Positions 35,077 to 46,826 of a stretch of DNA of 64,000 bases are shown piece after piece. The position numbers and the translations under genes were made by a program. Where the stretch lies: the NCBI GenBank assembly GCA_029215795.1, contig JARDYH010000003.1, positions 97,682,609 to 97,746,608 on the forward strand. Reading direction: 5' to 3'. A model generated the notes under the pieces. The model saw nothing but the letters and a program-made list of their open reading frames with translations, was not told the origin of the DNA and searched no databases. Every line of letters starts with the position of its first letter. Position 1 is the stretch's first letter. This DNA comes from Anniella stebbinsi (taxonomy: Eukaryota; Chordata; Lepidosauria; Squamata; Anniellidae).

Positions 35077-35530
35077 TATTATTTATTTATTTATTTTATT
35101 ACATTTGTATACCGCCCCATAACGAAGCTCTCTGGGCGGTTCACATAAGATTAAAACAATTAAAAACAATATACAAAAATTTAAACAGCAAAAACATACA
35201 ATATACACACACATTTAAAACCACTATAATAACTTTAAAAAGCTATAAGCCTAAAAACAAAACAGACCCAGGCTCATCAGATATTGCTAAATGCCTGAGA
35301 GAAGAGGAAAGTCTTGACCAGGCGCCAAAAAGATAACAATGTTGGCGCCAGGCGGGCCTTGTCAGGGAGATCGTTCCACAATTGGGGGGCCACCACAGAG
35401 AAAGCCCTCTCCCTTGTTGCCGACCTCCGAGCTTCCCTTGGAGTAGGCACTCGGAGGAAGACCTTAGATGTTGATCGTTGTGTATGGGTAGGCTCGTATC
35501 GGGAGAGGTGTTCCGTCAGCTATTGTTGAT
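35077..35530 (-). mobile_element. L2-clade LINE 3' end (-)
   Basis: ATTT tail, then TTACATTTGTATACCGCCCC and the conserved GGCGCC-containing 3' region, same family as the intact copy at 57314-60270. It continues into the ORF2 end to about 35530. Confidence 0.85.
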
Positions 35531-36623
35531 GTTGCAGTCAGGGGCCTGGAGAAGTCCTGCTTCAATTCCCCCAAACATCACAGCCGACCAAGATGGGGAA
35601 ATCCCTGGTGCATCATCTCTGCCTACTGATTCAGCCCCTTGGTGTAGATGTGGGTGAACTGGTCAGAGCAACAAGAGGGATCAAAGTGCATATTATTAAT
35701 GCATACTACAGTACTAAGCAAAAAGTGAGAAGAAAGTTGGAAAGAAAACACCTGTCATCTGCTTCTAAATTTCTGCAAGTTCCCTTCTCATTCTGGAAGG
35801 GGAGGAGGGTGAGCCTAGAACAAAGTAGCTTATGGTTATATTTATTTATTTATTATTTAATAATACTACAGCCCTTGGGCATCACTTGACATAAAACCAT
35901 CAATTTTATATTACCATGGAAATGAATATTAGGGTCTTTTTAAACAATGTTCTGATTTGGAGGACTTTAGGATTCATGTCTGCAAGCATTCCCTGAATTA
36001 ACTGCTTTTTTGTCCTGTTTATGAATGGCAATTTTTTCATCTTATACCATTGCCTTTGAAAGCTGTGTTTCACAAGATGCCCGAATAGAACTAGAGCTGC
36101 TAACGTCTGTTCAAGAACTTTGTTGTATAATTCACCATGCACTGAGACAGACAAGCCATGATTAATAGATAACATCTGAAAATAGAATTCCAATATGATT
36201 TTGAAACTGGATGTGTTTATACACACCAGCCCTGATCCGTGCAATTAGTCATACACAACGGCTTCTGGCACTGGATCTAGGGGAGCATCCCAATCTTCAT
36301 CAAAATATGCATCCAACACATCCAGTGGGGCCCAGCTCTGCCTCCACCACGGCAGGACACCCAGAAGCCAACCCTCTTGCTGGATTGAGGAGGTGATGGA
36401 GTTAGTCAGGGCAGAACAAAGTGATATGGGGAAAACGTGATTGACTCTCCTGATCTCGCTTTCTAAACCTTAGAAATAGTCATGGAGAGGCATGGGGTCA
36501 AGGTCAGGATAGAGAAACTGGGTGTGGGTGTGGGTGTTTAACCCTGTCTTCAGGCACAGGTTTCATGCTGTAGATCAGCCCCCTGATATTTGCCCCCAAC
36601 AGGAGGGAAAGCCGACATCTGTA

Positions 36624-36656
<33 letters not shown>

Positions 36657-37698
36657 TCCTCCCTAGCCAGCCCCCCTCATGGGCATAATAGCAGCTGGGG
36701 GTGAGCAGTTTTGATGGGAGAAACAGTATGAGGGAAATGGTTGAGCATCCCTCCTGAACTTGGCCGAGCTGCCTTTAAATTTTAGCAAAAGAGTTCAGGA
36801 GATCGGCTCACGGATTTCCCACACCGCATGTAGTTTGGTCCTTCGTGATGCACATGGCTAGGATATCACTTTATAAAGAACAGGATAGATACCCTCAAAC
36901 AATGAAACACCACAGGGGCCCAACTGGGCTGGATAGTACAATACATTTCAGTCCTAGAAGTGAACCTTGCTACATAGTCTAAACAAACTGCTTATTTGCA
37001 AAGATCACCAACACGTGAATTTGGATTCTCACACTCATCCTTACAATTTGAACTGAACACTGTTGTTGTTGTTTTACAGCCCCGAATGCATGAAGAGCCG
37101 TACTGCACATTTCTCTGTCTGCAATGCCCTTTCTAAAGACAGTGAAACATGCATCAAGTTTGCCATGAAGAATATTCACAATACCTGTTTATATTCATGG
37201 CCCACCCACGCCACTGGTTTATTTAAAATTCATACGCAAAGGATAAACTCTGCTAGAACTCGGTTAAAAAACAGAGATGCTCCGGCAACAGTGATGTGGC
37301 TTTATGTTTTAAACAGTAATTTGAACAGCATGTTGTATCTGCTTATTTGAAGATGGTGATATTTTGTATTGTTAAAGAGAATTCATGCCAAACTAACTTT
37401 GGAGGGAGATATAGTAAAGACATCAAATTAGCATATTTTAAGTATTAACATAATACAAAATCCTTTTTATGTCTTCTTGAGATAATAATATACCCTCCAT
37501 GGGGAGACAGCTTTTTGTGTAGAAAAAAAATCATGAATGATGAGAGCTGCACATTATCTCTATCTTTTTCTATATCTAGAGATATGAATGACACCCATGT
37601 TCCGTATCCCTTTCAACTTGTGACCATCTGGCTGGCTATGACTCGGAGGGGAAGCACTAATCCTTTACATCTCAGTGTATCCTAGACAAACATCTGCA
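35531..37698. other. Intergenic, mostly unrecognised
   Basis: Contains a (CTC)n tract at 36631-36662 and an ATTT tract near 35838. Open frames at 35593-35889 and 37063-37350 lack family resemblance. Confidence 0.4.
36631..36662. repeat. (CTC)n microsatellite
   Basis: About ten CTC units. Confidence 0.9.
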
Positions 37699-37895
37699 AG
37701 AGGGCTTAGGTGGTGCTGTGGTTAGAATGTCGGATTTGGGCTGCGGAGACCTGAGTGTGAATCTCTGCTCCGCTATGACCTCGTGCCAATCGCCATCTCT
37801 CAGCCTAAGCTTCCTCTTGGGATTGTTGTGATCATAAAGTGGGGGAGCCAAAGTCTGTGTCTACCACCCTGAATTCAACGGAGGAAGGGCGGCAT
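37699..37895 (+). mobile_element. tRNA-derived SINE, diverged
   Basis: Head gagggcttaggtggtgctgtgg, B-box-like gtgaatctctgctcc, then gggattgttgtgatcataaa; same layout as 33124-33350. Confidence 0.65.
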
Positions 37896-38621
37896 TCAGA
37901 TGAACCATTCTGCATGGTTTACTCCCCACCTGCATCTTTCTGATTAAAGCCAATGGCCCTTAGCGCAAGGGTGGGGAACCTCAGGCCTGAGGATCAAATC
38001 CAGCCCTTCACGGTTCTCAAGGTGGCCACGGCCTTGTCTACCAGTGCCAATTGTTTGGTGGTTTCCTGTTTTTTGCACAGTTTCTTCCTCATCCTAAAAG
38101 GTTGACATGCCTCTCCAAAGACTTTGGTTACTGGCAGCGAGAGCTTTAAGCTACTGCAATGTGCTGGCATTTGTTGTGTTTCTGGTCCCACTCCTCTTGC
38201 CTTTGTCCCGCCCCATCCGAAACAGCAATCAGCCCTTTGGCTGCAGGAGCTCCCACCCCTGCCTTTGTGCCTCGTCATGCGCCTCAGTTCCCCAAGCGAA
38301 AGGAAGGCTTTGCATCTTTATGATGAGAGAAGATTGGCAACTTCATGGAGCTTCTAGTATATTGTTGGTTTCCCAGTATTCACATGGGGAGAGGAGGAGA
38401 GAGAGATGGTTAAGCAGAAGATGACAAGCTGTAAAGGAGCATCGGTTTCCCAAAACCATTCCAAAGCTGCTCTTCCCTGCCAGCTTTATAAGAGCATAGA
38501 ATGGCCTCGTTTGCTCACTCAGGCCAAAGTCTATCCAGTCCTGCATTCTCATTTCCGAAAGTGGCCAGCCAGTTGGTCAGGGAGCTCAGGAGCAGGGTGT
38601 GAACATGATGTCCATGGGAGG

Positions 38622-38815
38622 GGCTGTAGCTCAGGGAGAAGAGCACCCGCTTGGCAAGCAGAAGGACCCAGGTTCAGTTCTCAGCATCTCCAGAAAGGAA
38701 AGGAAAAGTTCCTGCTTGAAACCCTGGAGAGCTGCTGCCAGTCAGGGTTGACAATACTGTGTTAGATGGACCAAGGGCCTGACTCAGTCTAAGGCAGCTT
38801 TCTATGTTCTTCTTC
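38622..38815 (+). mobile_element. tRNA-derived SINE, second family
   Basis: Begins GGGGCTGTAGCTCAGGGAGA (A box) and has a clean B-box-like GGTTCAGTTCTC. The body reads gaaaccctggagagctgctg, then gtctaaggcagctttctatg. This head is a common reptile SINE. It is not a functional tRNA because the cloverleaf is not maintained. A 3' partial copy lies at 63600-63725. Confidence 0.8.
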
Positions 38816-39361
38816 TTGTTTGATCCCGCTTGGCATACAGTCCTCAGGGGTATATTGCCCTTTGGAGACGTCACTTAACTAGCATGCCTAATACCTGCTG
38901 GTGCATCTATTCTTTGTGAATTATTCTAATTCCCCTTTGAAGCCAACTAACTTAGCAACCAGCACAACATCTCACCAAGCACAATGCTTTCTGTTTCCTT
39001 TCCTGGCTCCATTCAAATGGCATGCATTTCTGCAGAATATTATTTAGGTCCTACTCTGCCTGATAGACGTGCCACAAACTCCAATAGCTGGGAGCACTTG
39101 ATGTGGATCTGAAGATTGCTACAATCGTATGTATGTACAAAGAATTGTAGTCTGCAATGGTCTGCTATTCCCCACCCCATTCTCACCCTCATGCAGTTTA
39201 GCAAATTTCCTTTTAACTAAAACATGGAACAAAATACAGCAGTTCTGGATCCCTCTCTGCATTTGCCATCTATCAGCCCTGTATTTCCACCCATTCACAA
39301 CACTAGTACGTGAGACTTTAGATTTGAGGACCCTGACCTTCCTTTTTTATTTTAGAAGTTG

Positions 39362-40520
39362 TTGATGATGATGATGATCTCTTTCTTGCTTGTGGTGTTT
39401 TTTCTACATGGACATGACGGGCTTTGCCAAGTCATGCTGTCTTTTACAGATTCAGGAATTTCCTGACAATTGAGCATGTTTTGAGTATGACTGCTTTCTG
39501 GATGTTGGTAGACCCAGTTTCTGAAAGTTTTCGGTATAATTTTTTGATGTGATACTGGTGACTGATGTGACTAACGGAATAATTGTGACCTTTTCCTGTT
39601 GCCATAGTTCTATGACTTCAATGGCCAGTGGTGTATATTTGTCTCTCTTTTCGTCTTCTTTTTCAACAACATTTTTATCATTTCGTATTGCTAGGTCGAT
39701 GAGGTATGTGTGTTTTTCTTTTTTGTCTATGACCGTTATGTCAGGTCAGTTGCAGGGTATTGTCTTGTTGGTATGAATTGTTTTGTCCCAGTATATTTTA
39801 TGATCTGCATTTTCCAAGACTGTTTCGGGTGAGTATGTATAGTATGGTGTAGGTTGTTCGCTGAGGTTGAATTTGATGGCCAGTTGTTGGTGAATTAGTT
39901 TTGCAGCTGTATTATGTCTGTCTGTGTAGTCCATTCCTGCCAGAATTTTACATCCTCCTGTTATATGGTCTATTGTTTCTTGGAATTGATGGCATTTCCT
40001 ACATAGGACTGTTGTTACACAGTTATCTTTTATGATGTATTTTTGGTAGTTCTTGGTGGCTATAACTTGACCCTGTATAGCTATTAGGAATCCTTCAGTT
40101 TCTGGAAATAGCTCACCCTCCTTGAGCCATTCGTACAATTGTTCTTTGTTCATTTGTGGGTTCTGTATTATGTTGTGGTGCTTCCCACTGAGTGCTTTCC
40201 GTGCCCATTTTTCTTTTTTCTCTGCGAGTGTGAGTGGTCGTGTTTGGTCTTCGTTTTGTAGTGCTAGGTTGAGTGGGGTGTAATTTTTATCTACCGTTAC
40301 TATGGCTTTATGAATGGGGGTGTTTTTAGTGTGGAAGAATTCTCTGAGTGATTTTATCTGTCTAGCATGCATTGTGTTAATGTCTAGCAGACCTCTTCTT
40401 CCTTCTTTCCTGCTGATTGTTGTTCTTTTAATGCATGAGTTGGGATGGAGCATGTGGTGTTTTGTGAGTTTGGTGTGATTGAGTCTGTTTATTTCTTCAA
40501 GTTCAGTGTGTGACCAGTAT
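39362..40520 (-). mobile_element. R4/Dong-like LINE 3' half
   Basis: - strand frame 40453-39746 (235 codons) encodes LRKxC-like R4 features: ETEGFLIAIQGQVIATKNYQ, CRKCHQFQETIDHITGGC (CCHC knuckle) and HKIYWDKTIHTNKTIPCN. Past a stop the DNA continues with the RPD-type endonuclease trace (tcaggtcagttg region) down to a (GAT)n tail at 39364. R4-clade elements are known to carry a restriction-like endonuclease after the knuckle. Stops make it inactive. Confidence 0.75.
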
Positions 40521-40539
40521 TAAACGGTGTGTGACCAGT

Positions 40540-41037
40540 ACTAAACGGCTTGGGGCCAGGATATCTAAAGGAACGCCTCCTCCCATATGTACCTGCCCGG
40601 ACCCTAAGATCATCTACAGGGGTCCTTCTCTGTGAGCCCCTGCCAAAGGAAGTGAGGCAGGTGGCCACTAGGAGGAGGGCTTTCTCTGCTGTGGCACCCC
40701 GGCTGTGGAATGAGCTCCCCAGAGAGGTTCGCTTGGCGCCTACTTTGTACTCTTTTCGTCGCCAGGTGAAGACCTTTTTATTCTCCCAGTATTTTAACAG
40801 TTAAATTAACTCAATTTTAATCCTTGCTGTTTTAAATTTGTATTTTAATCTGTATTAATTCCTGCTGCTTGGTTTTATTCTGGTTGTGTTTTTATATTGT
40901 ATGTTATTCTGTGTTTTTAGATTGTGCCTTGTTTTATATATTTTAAAATGATTTCATGGTTTCAATTTTTGTGAACCGCCCAGAGAGCTTCGGCTATGGG
41001 GCGGTATAAAAATGCAATAAATAAATAAATAAATAAA
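40540..41037 (+). mobile_element. L2-clade LINE 3' end
   Basis: Encodes the L2 C-terminal tail (PARTLRSST, RRRAFSAVAPRLWNELPREV, KTFLFSQYF) and ends with gaaccgcccagagagcttcg plus an (AATA)n tail. Confidence 0.9.
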
Positions 41038-41060
41038 TATGATTCCAAATGAGTATGTAA

Positions 41061-41237
41061 GAATGGGTATTGGGTATTATTATTATTATTATTATTATTA
41101 TTCTCTTTTCTTGCTCGAGGCGGTTTTTCTAGATGGACATGATGGGCTTTTCCAAGTCATGCTGTTTTTTATTGATTCAGGGATTTCTTGACTATTGAAC
41201 CTATTTTAAGTATCACTGTGTTGGTGTGGATGTATTT

Positions 41238-41240
<3 letters not shown>
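41061..41240 (-). mobile_element. Second R4-like LINE 3' end with (ATT)n tail
   Basis: Matches 39380-39490 (tagatggacatgatgggctt, ccaagtcatgctg). Its tail at 41068-41102 is (ATT)n, whereas the first copy carries (GAT)n. Confidence 0.7.

Positions 41241-41282
<42 letters not shown>
41239..41282. repeat. (GAT)n microsatellite
   Basis: About 14 GAT units at the inner edge of the R4 remnant. Confidence 0.9.
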
Positions 41283-41476
41283 AGGGAGGCTGTCATGTGA
41301 CGTGAAGCTTCAACCTGTAATGCCACCTTTAGTTCTAAGCATACCTCTAGTTAATTTAGAATTCCAAGGCATTCTTGGAAATGAATGGTGAATTACTGCA
41401 AGCTGGCTACAAAAAGGGAAAAGTAAGTTGGGGGTGGGGTGATAGGGAGCATTCAGGGAAGGGGGCAGCACAAGTA

Positions 41477-41507
<31 letters not shown>

Positions 41508-41508
41508 T
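41477..41508. repeat. (GT)n microsatellite
   Basis: About 15 GT units; T/G-rich sequence follows to 41700. Confidence 0.9.
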
Positions 41509-41794
41509 GCCTCTCTGAGGTGTTAGCTGGTTTGTTGCTGTGGTGTACGCTTTACTAGTATATGTGTTTGCTTGGTGTGGGGGTGTGAGCTAGTGTGAGA
41601 GAGTTTTGCCTGGGTTTGTTTTATGTGTGTGCATGTGTTTTGCCTGTTTGTTTTTTTCTTTTTTGGTGTGGCAATCTGGTGTGGGTGGGTGTTTTGCCTC
41701 TGTGCATGTGCATACTTCTCTGAGCATCAGCAGTTTGCCTTTTGTGAAATGGGGATTTTGTTGTGCCTTGTGGGGCAAATATGTGATTCAACCT

Positions 41795-41945
41795 TTGAGG
41801 CTCAGATGTCACTTCTGCCTTGTACTCAGTTTCTTGACCAGGAGGCTGTCTATGTGTCTTCTTTGCCCTGCGGTGACTGCAAATCAGTGCTGCATCACTT
41901 ATACAACGCAGCCCCATGGCATCCATTTCGTGAGAACATCCAGGA
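41795..41945 (+). repeat. Repeat shared with 11605-11790
   Basis: Opposite-strand partner of the MPPED1-intron copy; see that entry for shared words. Family not identified. Confidence 0.5.
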
Positions 41946-42116
41946 CACACTCTCAAAAGTTTAGGTGCACCCACAAGCCCAATAGGTTTGGAGATCACTG
42001 TGTTTCTTGCTTCTATGGTGCATGCCTTAGATCAACAGGTGGCCATCAATACATTATGTGAGTTTCCTTCCCAGATTTCCTCTTTCTCACTGCCTTCATT
42101 CCTTTTCTTTCTCTAG

Positions 42117-42120
<4 letters not shown>

Positions 42121-42158
<38 letters not shown>

Positions 42159-42890
42159 TACATTTATATACCACCCCATAGCCGAAGCTCTCTGGGCGGT
42201 TTACAAAAATTAAAAGATTAACACTAAAAAGACAATATATAAAATTTAAAACCATAAACATACAACAGCTGACATTTTAATCTTTTTAAACTGTTAAGCC
42301 TGGCCACAATGTCAATCAACACCTCAATTTAGGGTGACCAGATTATGACAATCAAAATCCCGGAACCCCCCCAAACAACTCCCCCCCGCGCGCCCGCGCC
42401 GCCCCCCCCGCGCCGCGCCGCACTGCGCCACACCGCGCTCCTTACCTGGGCGTCCGCTTCCCTCCAGTGCTCAGAATCTACTGAGAAACAGGCTTCCTGG
42501 CCTGTCTCTCAGTACGCGCCGGGTGATGACATCATCACCCAGTGTGCTACTGAGGGACAGGCCGCGAAGCCTGTTTCTCAGTAGATTCCGAGCACTGGAG
42601 GGAAGCAGACACCCCAGCAGGTAAGTGCCTCGCGCTGCCTGCTTCCCGCCACCGCTGCGTGACCCCCCCCGCCACCCCAGTTTTCCCCCGCTGCCCCCCA
42701 GTTGCCCCGGATCAGCCTAGGTTTCCAGGTTAGGACCGGGAAACCCCGGGCCATCTGGACACCCTACCTCATCTTGAGCTGTTAAAATGCCTGGGAGAAA
42801 AGAAAAGTTTTGACCTGGCGCCGAAAAGATAACAGTGTTGGCGCCAGGTGGGCCTCATCGGGGAGATCATTCCATAATCTGTTGGCTCTG
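42121..42890 (-). mobile_element. L2-clade LINE 3' end, split by a DNA element
   Basis: An (ATT)n tail and ACATTTATATACCACCCCAT box begin the copy. It breaks at 42329 and resumes at 42767 with ctcatcttgagctgttaaa, then GACCTGGCGCCGAAAAGATA. Removing 42330-42766 and one target copy restores a continuous L2 3' region. Confidence 0.85.
42330..42766. mobile_element. TAGGGTGACCAGAT-ended DNA element nested in L2
   Basis: Ends TAGGGTGACCAGAT and ATCTGGACACCCTA are inverted repeats. Flanks CCTCAATT (42322-42329) and CCTCATCT (42767-42774) look like an 8-bp hAT-like target duplication with two changes. The interior (42464-42605) is a long inverted repeat with arms around GCTCAGAATCTACTGAGAAA and a perfect central palindrome TGATGACATCATCA. 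The element is G+C-rich with C-runs and encodes no transposase. Confidence 0.8.
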
Positions 42891-43350
42891 ATACCTTCCT
42901 ATTTCCTCATATTTTCATTTGACTTTTAAAAGGAACTTCAGCCTTCCATGGTCAATAGTTAGTAAGCCATTTTAAAGAAAGCTTTGTATCGCAAAGCCTT
43001 CACCACCTCTCTAGAGGGAGAGTTTTCGAAGGAGTAAAGCAACCCTAGTGAACCTGAGGGAGTAGTAATGACCAGCATTTGTTTGTAGTTTAATTCTGAA
43101 CTGAACGGCTTGTGTGAGTCAAGATAAGGGAAAGATAGAAGATGCATTATGGGAAAACTGTGTTGAAGGAATTGGTTCGTCTGTTATTGAGCCCTCATTG
43201 GCAAAGGTATCATTTAGGGAGGCCAAAGGCAGATCTTCCCCCACCCCCACGCATTTCAGACTACATGCAATTATTCCTCAAAGCACCTTAACTCTATTAT
43301 GAGGTATAGAAAGTAGCTACAACAAATGCTCTTAAAATATGCTACTCTCA

Positions 43351-43574
43351 TAGGCTGACCCTATGAAAAAGAGGACAGGGCTCATGTAACTTTAACAGTT
43401 GTAGAGCAAATTCCTGGTGAAATTCCCTCTTCATCACAACAGTTAAAGTTGCAGGGGCCTTGCCTTCTTTTGTATCTGGTCACTCCAGTAAAGTGCCTGC
43501 ACCTTTAAGTTCTCTTTGCTCTACAACTGTTAAAGTTACATGAGCCCTGTCCTCTTTTTCATATGGTCAGCCTA
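43351..43574. mobile_element. 224-bp foldback element, second copy of the 22650 family
   Basis: TAGGCTGACCCTATGAAAAA to TTTTTCATATGGTCAGCCTA, with inverted halves. Flanks TACTCTCA and TGCTCTCA match in 7 of 8 positions. It is shorter in the middle than the 320-bp copy. Confidence 0.85.
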
Positions 43575-44359
43575 TGCTCTCATGCAATTTAATATATTGT
43601 ATACATCCAATGGGCAGGCCTTTGAACCTTGATCTGAAACTTGCCTTCCCCTGGGCAGTCTTTGGTGCAAACACACACTATTTCGACTTGAAATGGTGCC
43701 CCCCTTTGCTGTTAAAGAGGCCAAGCACACTATTTAGTGCCTCACTTTGCAATTTAAGTGGTGCCTAGACCTAAAGAGAGATGTGGCTCCTGTAAATGGT
43801 TCTTGTAATTAAATATATTGGTACTGCAATGACCAAGGTTATGGGCCAGAAGACGCAAATCCCAATTAAAGCCAATGGAACTACTCTGGAGAGTGGTTTT
43901 AGGGGCGAAGCATAAATCCCCATGATAATTCCATCCCTGCTTTCTTCTTGATAGGCAGCTTACATTTTATGCTGAAAGTTTAGGAAATGTTTTGTAACAG
44001 TGCTCAGACTTCTATTGGGCTGGTTCATAGACCTTCTGGCTATGGGAGTAAGAGGTGAACTGCATATATGAATGAGCTATTCCAGATCCAGTGGTGCAGA
44101 CTATGGACTTAATGGTCTGACGCCACCCCAAGATGGGAATATGCATGACTTCACTTATGTCTACATGTGGTATGCCCTCTGTTACATTTGGGAGGCATTC
44201 TGCTGGGTGAGGCACTGGAATTCTGCTCAAAAATCCTGTCCTGACTACACCACTGCACAGATAAAACAACAGAGACAAAACTTTCATATTCACCTCCAAA
44301 TGTTTGGAATTTATTAACACATTCAGTTGTAATTTCTCAATCCAGGGTGATAGCCCTGA
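43575..44359. other. Intergenic, nothing recognised
   Basis: No exon, RNA gene or clear repeat. Confidence 0.35.
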
Positions 44360-45110
44360 CATCCAGGGTGACAAGGAAGAAGACCTGGGTCCAAATTCTC
44401 ATTCATCCATAAACCTCACTGAATAAACTTGGGCCAGTCACTGGATGCATTCAGACAACACATTAAGCAACTCTGTGTGTGTGTGTGTGTGTGTGGGGGG
44501 GGAACAATAATTAGTTGTGTTGCTTATTGTGTTGTGTGGAGGGTAACACGCCGCTCACAAACTACTGATGGTATGTTATTACGCCCAAATAAGCAACTGA
44601 GAGAAACAACTACCTTGCAAGTTGTTTAGCTCGAAGCCAGTTATTTAAAGTGTTGTGTGGAGGGGTGAGTGTGTTAATGGCGTGTGGTGAGTGGGTTAAA
44701 ACACAAGCCCATAGAGGCAAGTGGCAAGAGCGACCAAAGCGGCGGCTGCCACTCTGCTACAACTGGTGCAACTTGCAGAGGCTGCTGGGATAGAACTGGG
44801 AGAACTGAGGGAGGAGGGAGGGTGGGGAGAGGGGCGGGGGCTGTGTCAGTCAAATGCTGGGTTGACTATTAGTCCACTCAATGCCAGCCCCAACCACCCA
44901 CAGTTGTGTAGGAATATGTTGCGTGGGGAGTACCCACAAAATAACCAACTGTGAGTTGGCTACTCAACCCACCATTGACTAATTTGTTGTCTGAATGCAG
45001 CCACTGTCTCTTAGTCCATCTAACCTCACACCGTGAGTGGTACAACAAAACTCATGTATGCCACCATGGAGAAACTCCTTGGAGAAAAGATGGGACACAA
45101 ATTTGACAGA
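44360..45110 (+). mobile_element. tRNA-derived SINE interrupted by a DNA element
   Basis: The left part gacctgggtccaaattctca...gggccagtcact and the right part actgtctcttagtccatcta...gccaccatgg are the two halves of the 33124-type SINE. Deleting 44443-45005 joins them as CCAGTCACTGTCTCTTAG, as the family predicts. Confidence 0.8.
44443..45002. mobile_element. 560-bp DNA element nested in a SINE
   Basis: Ends GGATGCATTCAGACAACACA and TTGTTGTCTGAATGCAGCC are inverted repeats. The flanking triplet is ACT on both sides (44440-44442, 45003-45005). Shares termini and the post-terminus ATTAAGCAACT / ATAAGCAACT word with 22195-22427. It contains (GT)n-G8 at 44473-44501 and no transposase-like frame. 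Confidence 0.8.
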
Positions 45111-45236
45111 GCAATACAGGAAATATACATCCATGGGTGAATCAATCCGGCCTTTGAGGTAATTTAACTTTTTTAGTCCACCTTTTTAGTCCATCCAACT
45201 GAAATATAAAATGCAAACATCTAGAGCTATCTTGTC

Positions 45237-45250
45237 TGTCTATCTATCTG

Positions 45251-45296
<46 letters not shown>

Positions 45297-45300
45297 ATCT
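45237..45300. repeat. (TATC)n microsatellite
   Basis: About 15 TATC/TGTC units. Confidence 0.9.
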
Positions 45301-45309
45301 ATCTAATCT

Positions 45310-46826
45310 ATCACATTTGTATCCTTTCAGCCAAATGGTTCAGGGCAGCATAAAATTATTCCATTTTATATTTCACCCAGAGGAATATGCCTAAGAGCAT
45401 TTCTACATGAGGCTTCTAATTGCACAAACATGATTGCTCACTCACAGAGGTTTGCAGGTCATTTACACGATGTTGGCAAATTCCAGTCCATCTCCTGTGC
45501 ATTTGACCGTTATCTTGCTTTTAAAAAAAGCAGATAATGCGGCACTCTGATATGTTGGCATAGTGTAATGATGGAGTTACACTATTTGGCAGCACCAATT
45601 AATGGCTGTATGATGAAACATATAGAACTTACATACAAATTAAGTTCCAGAATCAAAGCATATGTCCGCCCATGTAAAGGAGCTGATCTTAATCCTGCAA
45701 AGAATCTGGAAGCAAAAGCCTCGGTAAGTTGCAGGATAAAAAGCCTAGTGTGATGGCAGCCTAAGAGCCTTTCTTCACATTATGCAGAATGAAGTAATTG
45801 AATTCTGGACTGTACTACTTCAGAATGCAGAGAGGGAGGCCGTCAGGGAAAGGACTATTTCTTCCTTATGTGTGCTAGTTTACTACATGGAGGTAGGTTT
45901 TAAATAACCTATTTAAAATTCAATAATATGATTCCCCACCTGCAGTCTGAAGTGGTACAGATTGGAACTCTTCCACTTCATTCTGTGAAATGTGTAGAAT
46001 AATTCTAAGTTAGTGGATTCACCAAACTTACCCACCCTTTTACCTTTTCCCAGATTTCACTCTTCCATTACTACTTTTCATTCCCACAGACCTTTTTTGG
46101 TTGTCAACAAATCAGTATTTTATTGGTCCAACTAGGAAAGTAACCAGCACTGAGGTCTGAAAGCCCCCCAAAAATCAAACTCCTCCACCACCACCCCAGG
46201 TCCATGGGTAGAACTTTGCCTCAACCCCTGCAACTCCAGAGTCTGTCATGGGTCCAAGGTCGTACATGCAACTCCTCCGTCTTGATCCACCAGGTTCTGA
46301 AATGGTTCCGGCTGCTTCATGCCCTTGCCCAGAGACTATTTTTTACATTGGCAACCTTTCAGACATTGGAGGTAGCAGATTAAACAGACAGAACTTGCAG
46401 TGTGTACAAACTCGTTCACAAAACCAACTGGAAAATTGTAACATTGTAACAAAGGTTCTGCAAAGCATTTTGGCCCAATTTTGTATTAACTGGGAAAAAA
46501 ATGTATTTGCCATGTTTTGGAAAGAGGTCATCTTCATTCTATTGAGTTGTGTTCATTGATTGAGCCTGCCCAAAAGAGAAAGAAAGCATCATCTTCTTAA
46601 GTCCCCTTACAATGTACAATCACTATAGATTTATGGAACATACGTCTGTAAACAGTAGGTGTTTTCTACATTATTCAGGATATTTCAAAAAGATACTTGA
46701 CATTCAGTGAGATTCCCCCCTCCAAGGCTGGATAAAAAACAGTTTGGCAATTGCCGTCCAATGCCTTTAAAGAAGGGATTAGTCTTCTTTTTTTAAAAAG
46801 CTGCATGATTTGATTTGTTTTTACAG
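45310..46826. other. Intergenic, one strong isolated splice donor
   Basis: Open stretch 45568-45723 (MMELHYLAAPINGCMMKH...) ends exactly at a consensus GTAAGT donor, but its phase does not match the candidate exon at 46827 and the upstream acceptor is weak. No other signal seen. Confidence 0.3.

Noticed and set aside
37063..37350. + strand frame after TTTTACAG containing CMKSRTAHFSVCNAL
   Set aside because: No family resemblance and no convincing donor; treated as chance.
38622..38700. tRNA gene suspicion (GGGGCTGTAGCTCAG head and GGTTCAGTTC)
   Set aside because: The body continues as a SINE and a cloverleaf with matched acceptor stem is not maintained.
45568..45723. Open stretch ending at a consensus GTAAGT donor
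   Set aside because: Its phase would put a stop into the 46827 candidate exon, the upstream acceptor is weak, and the peptide is unrecognised. Mentioned only as intergenic content.
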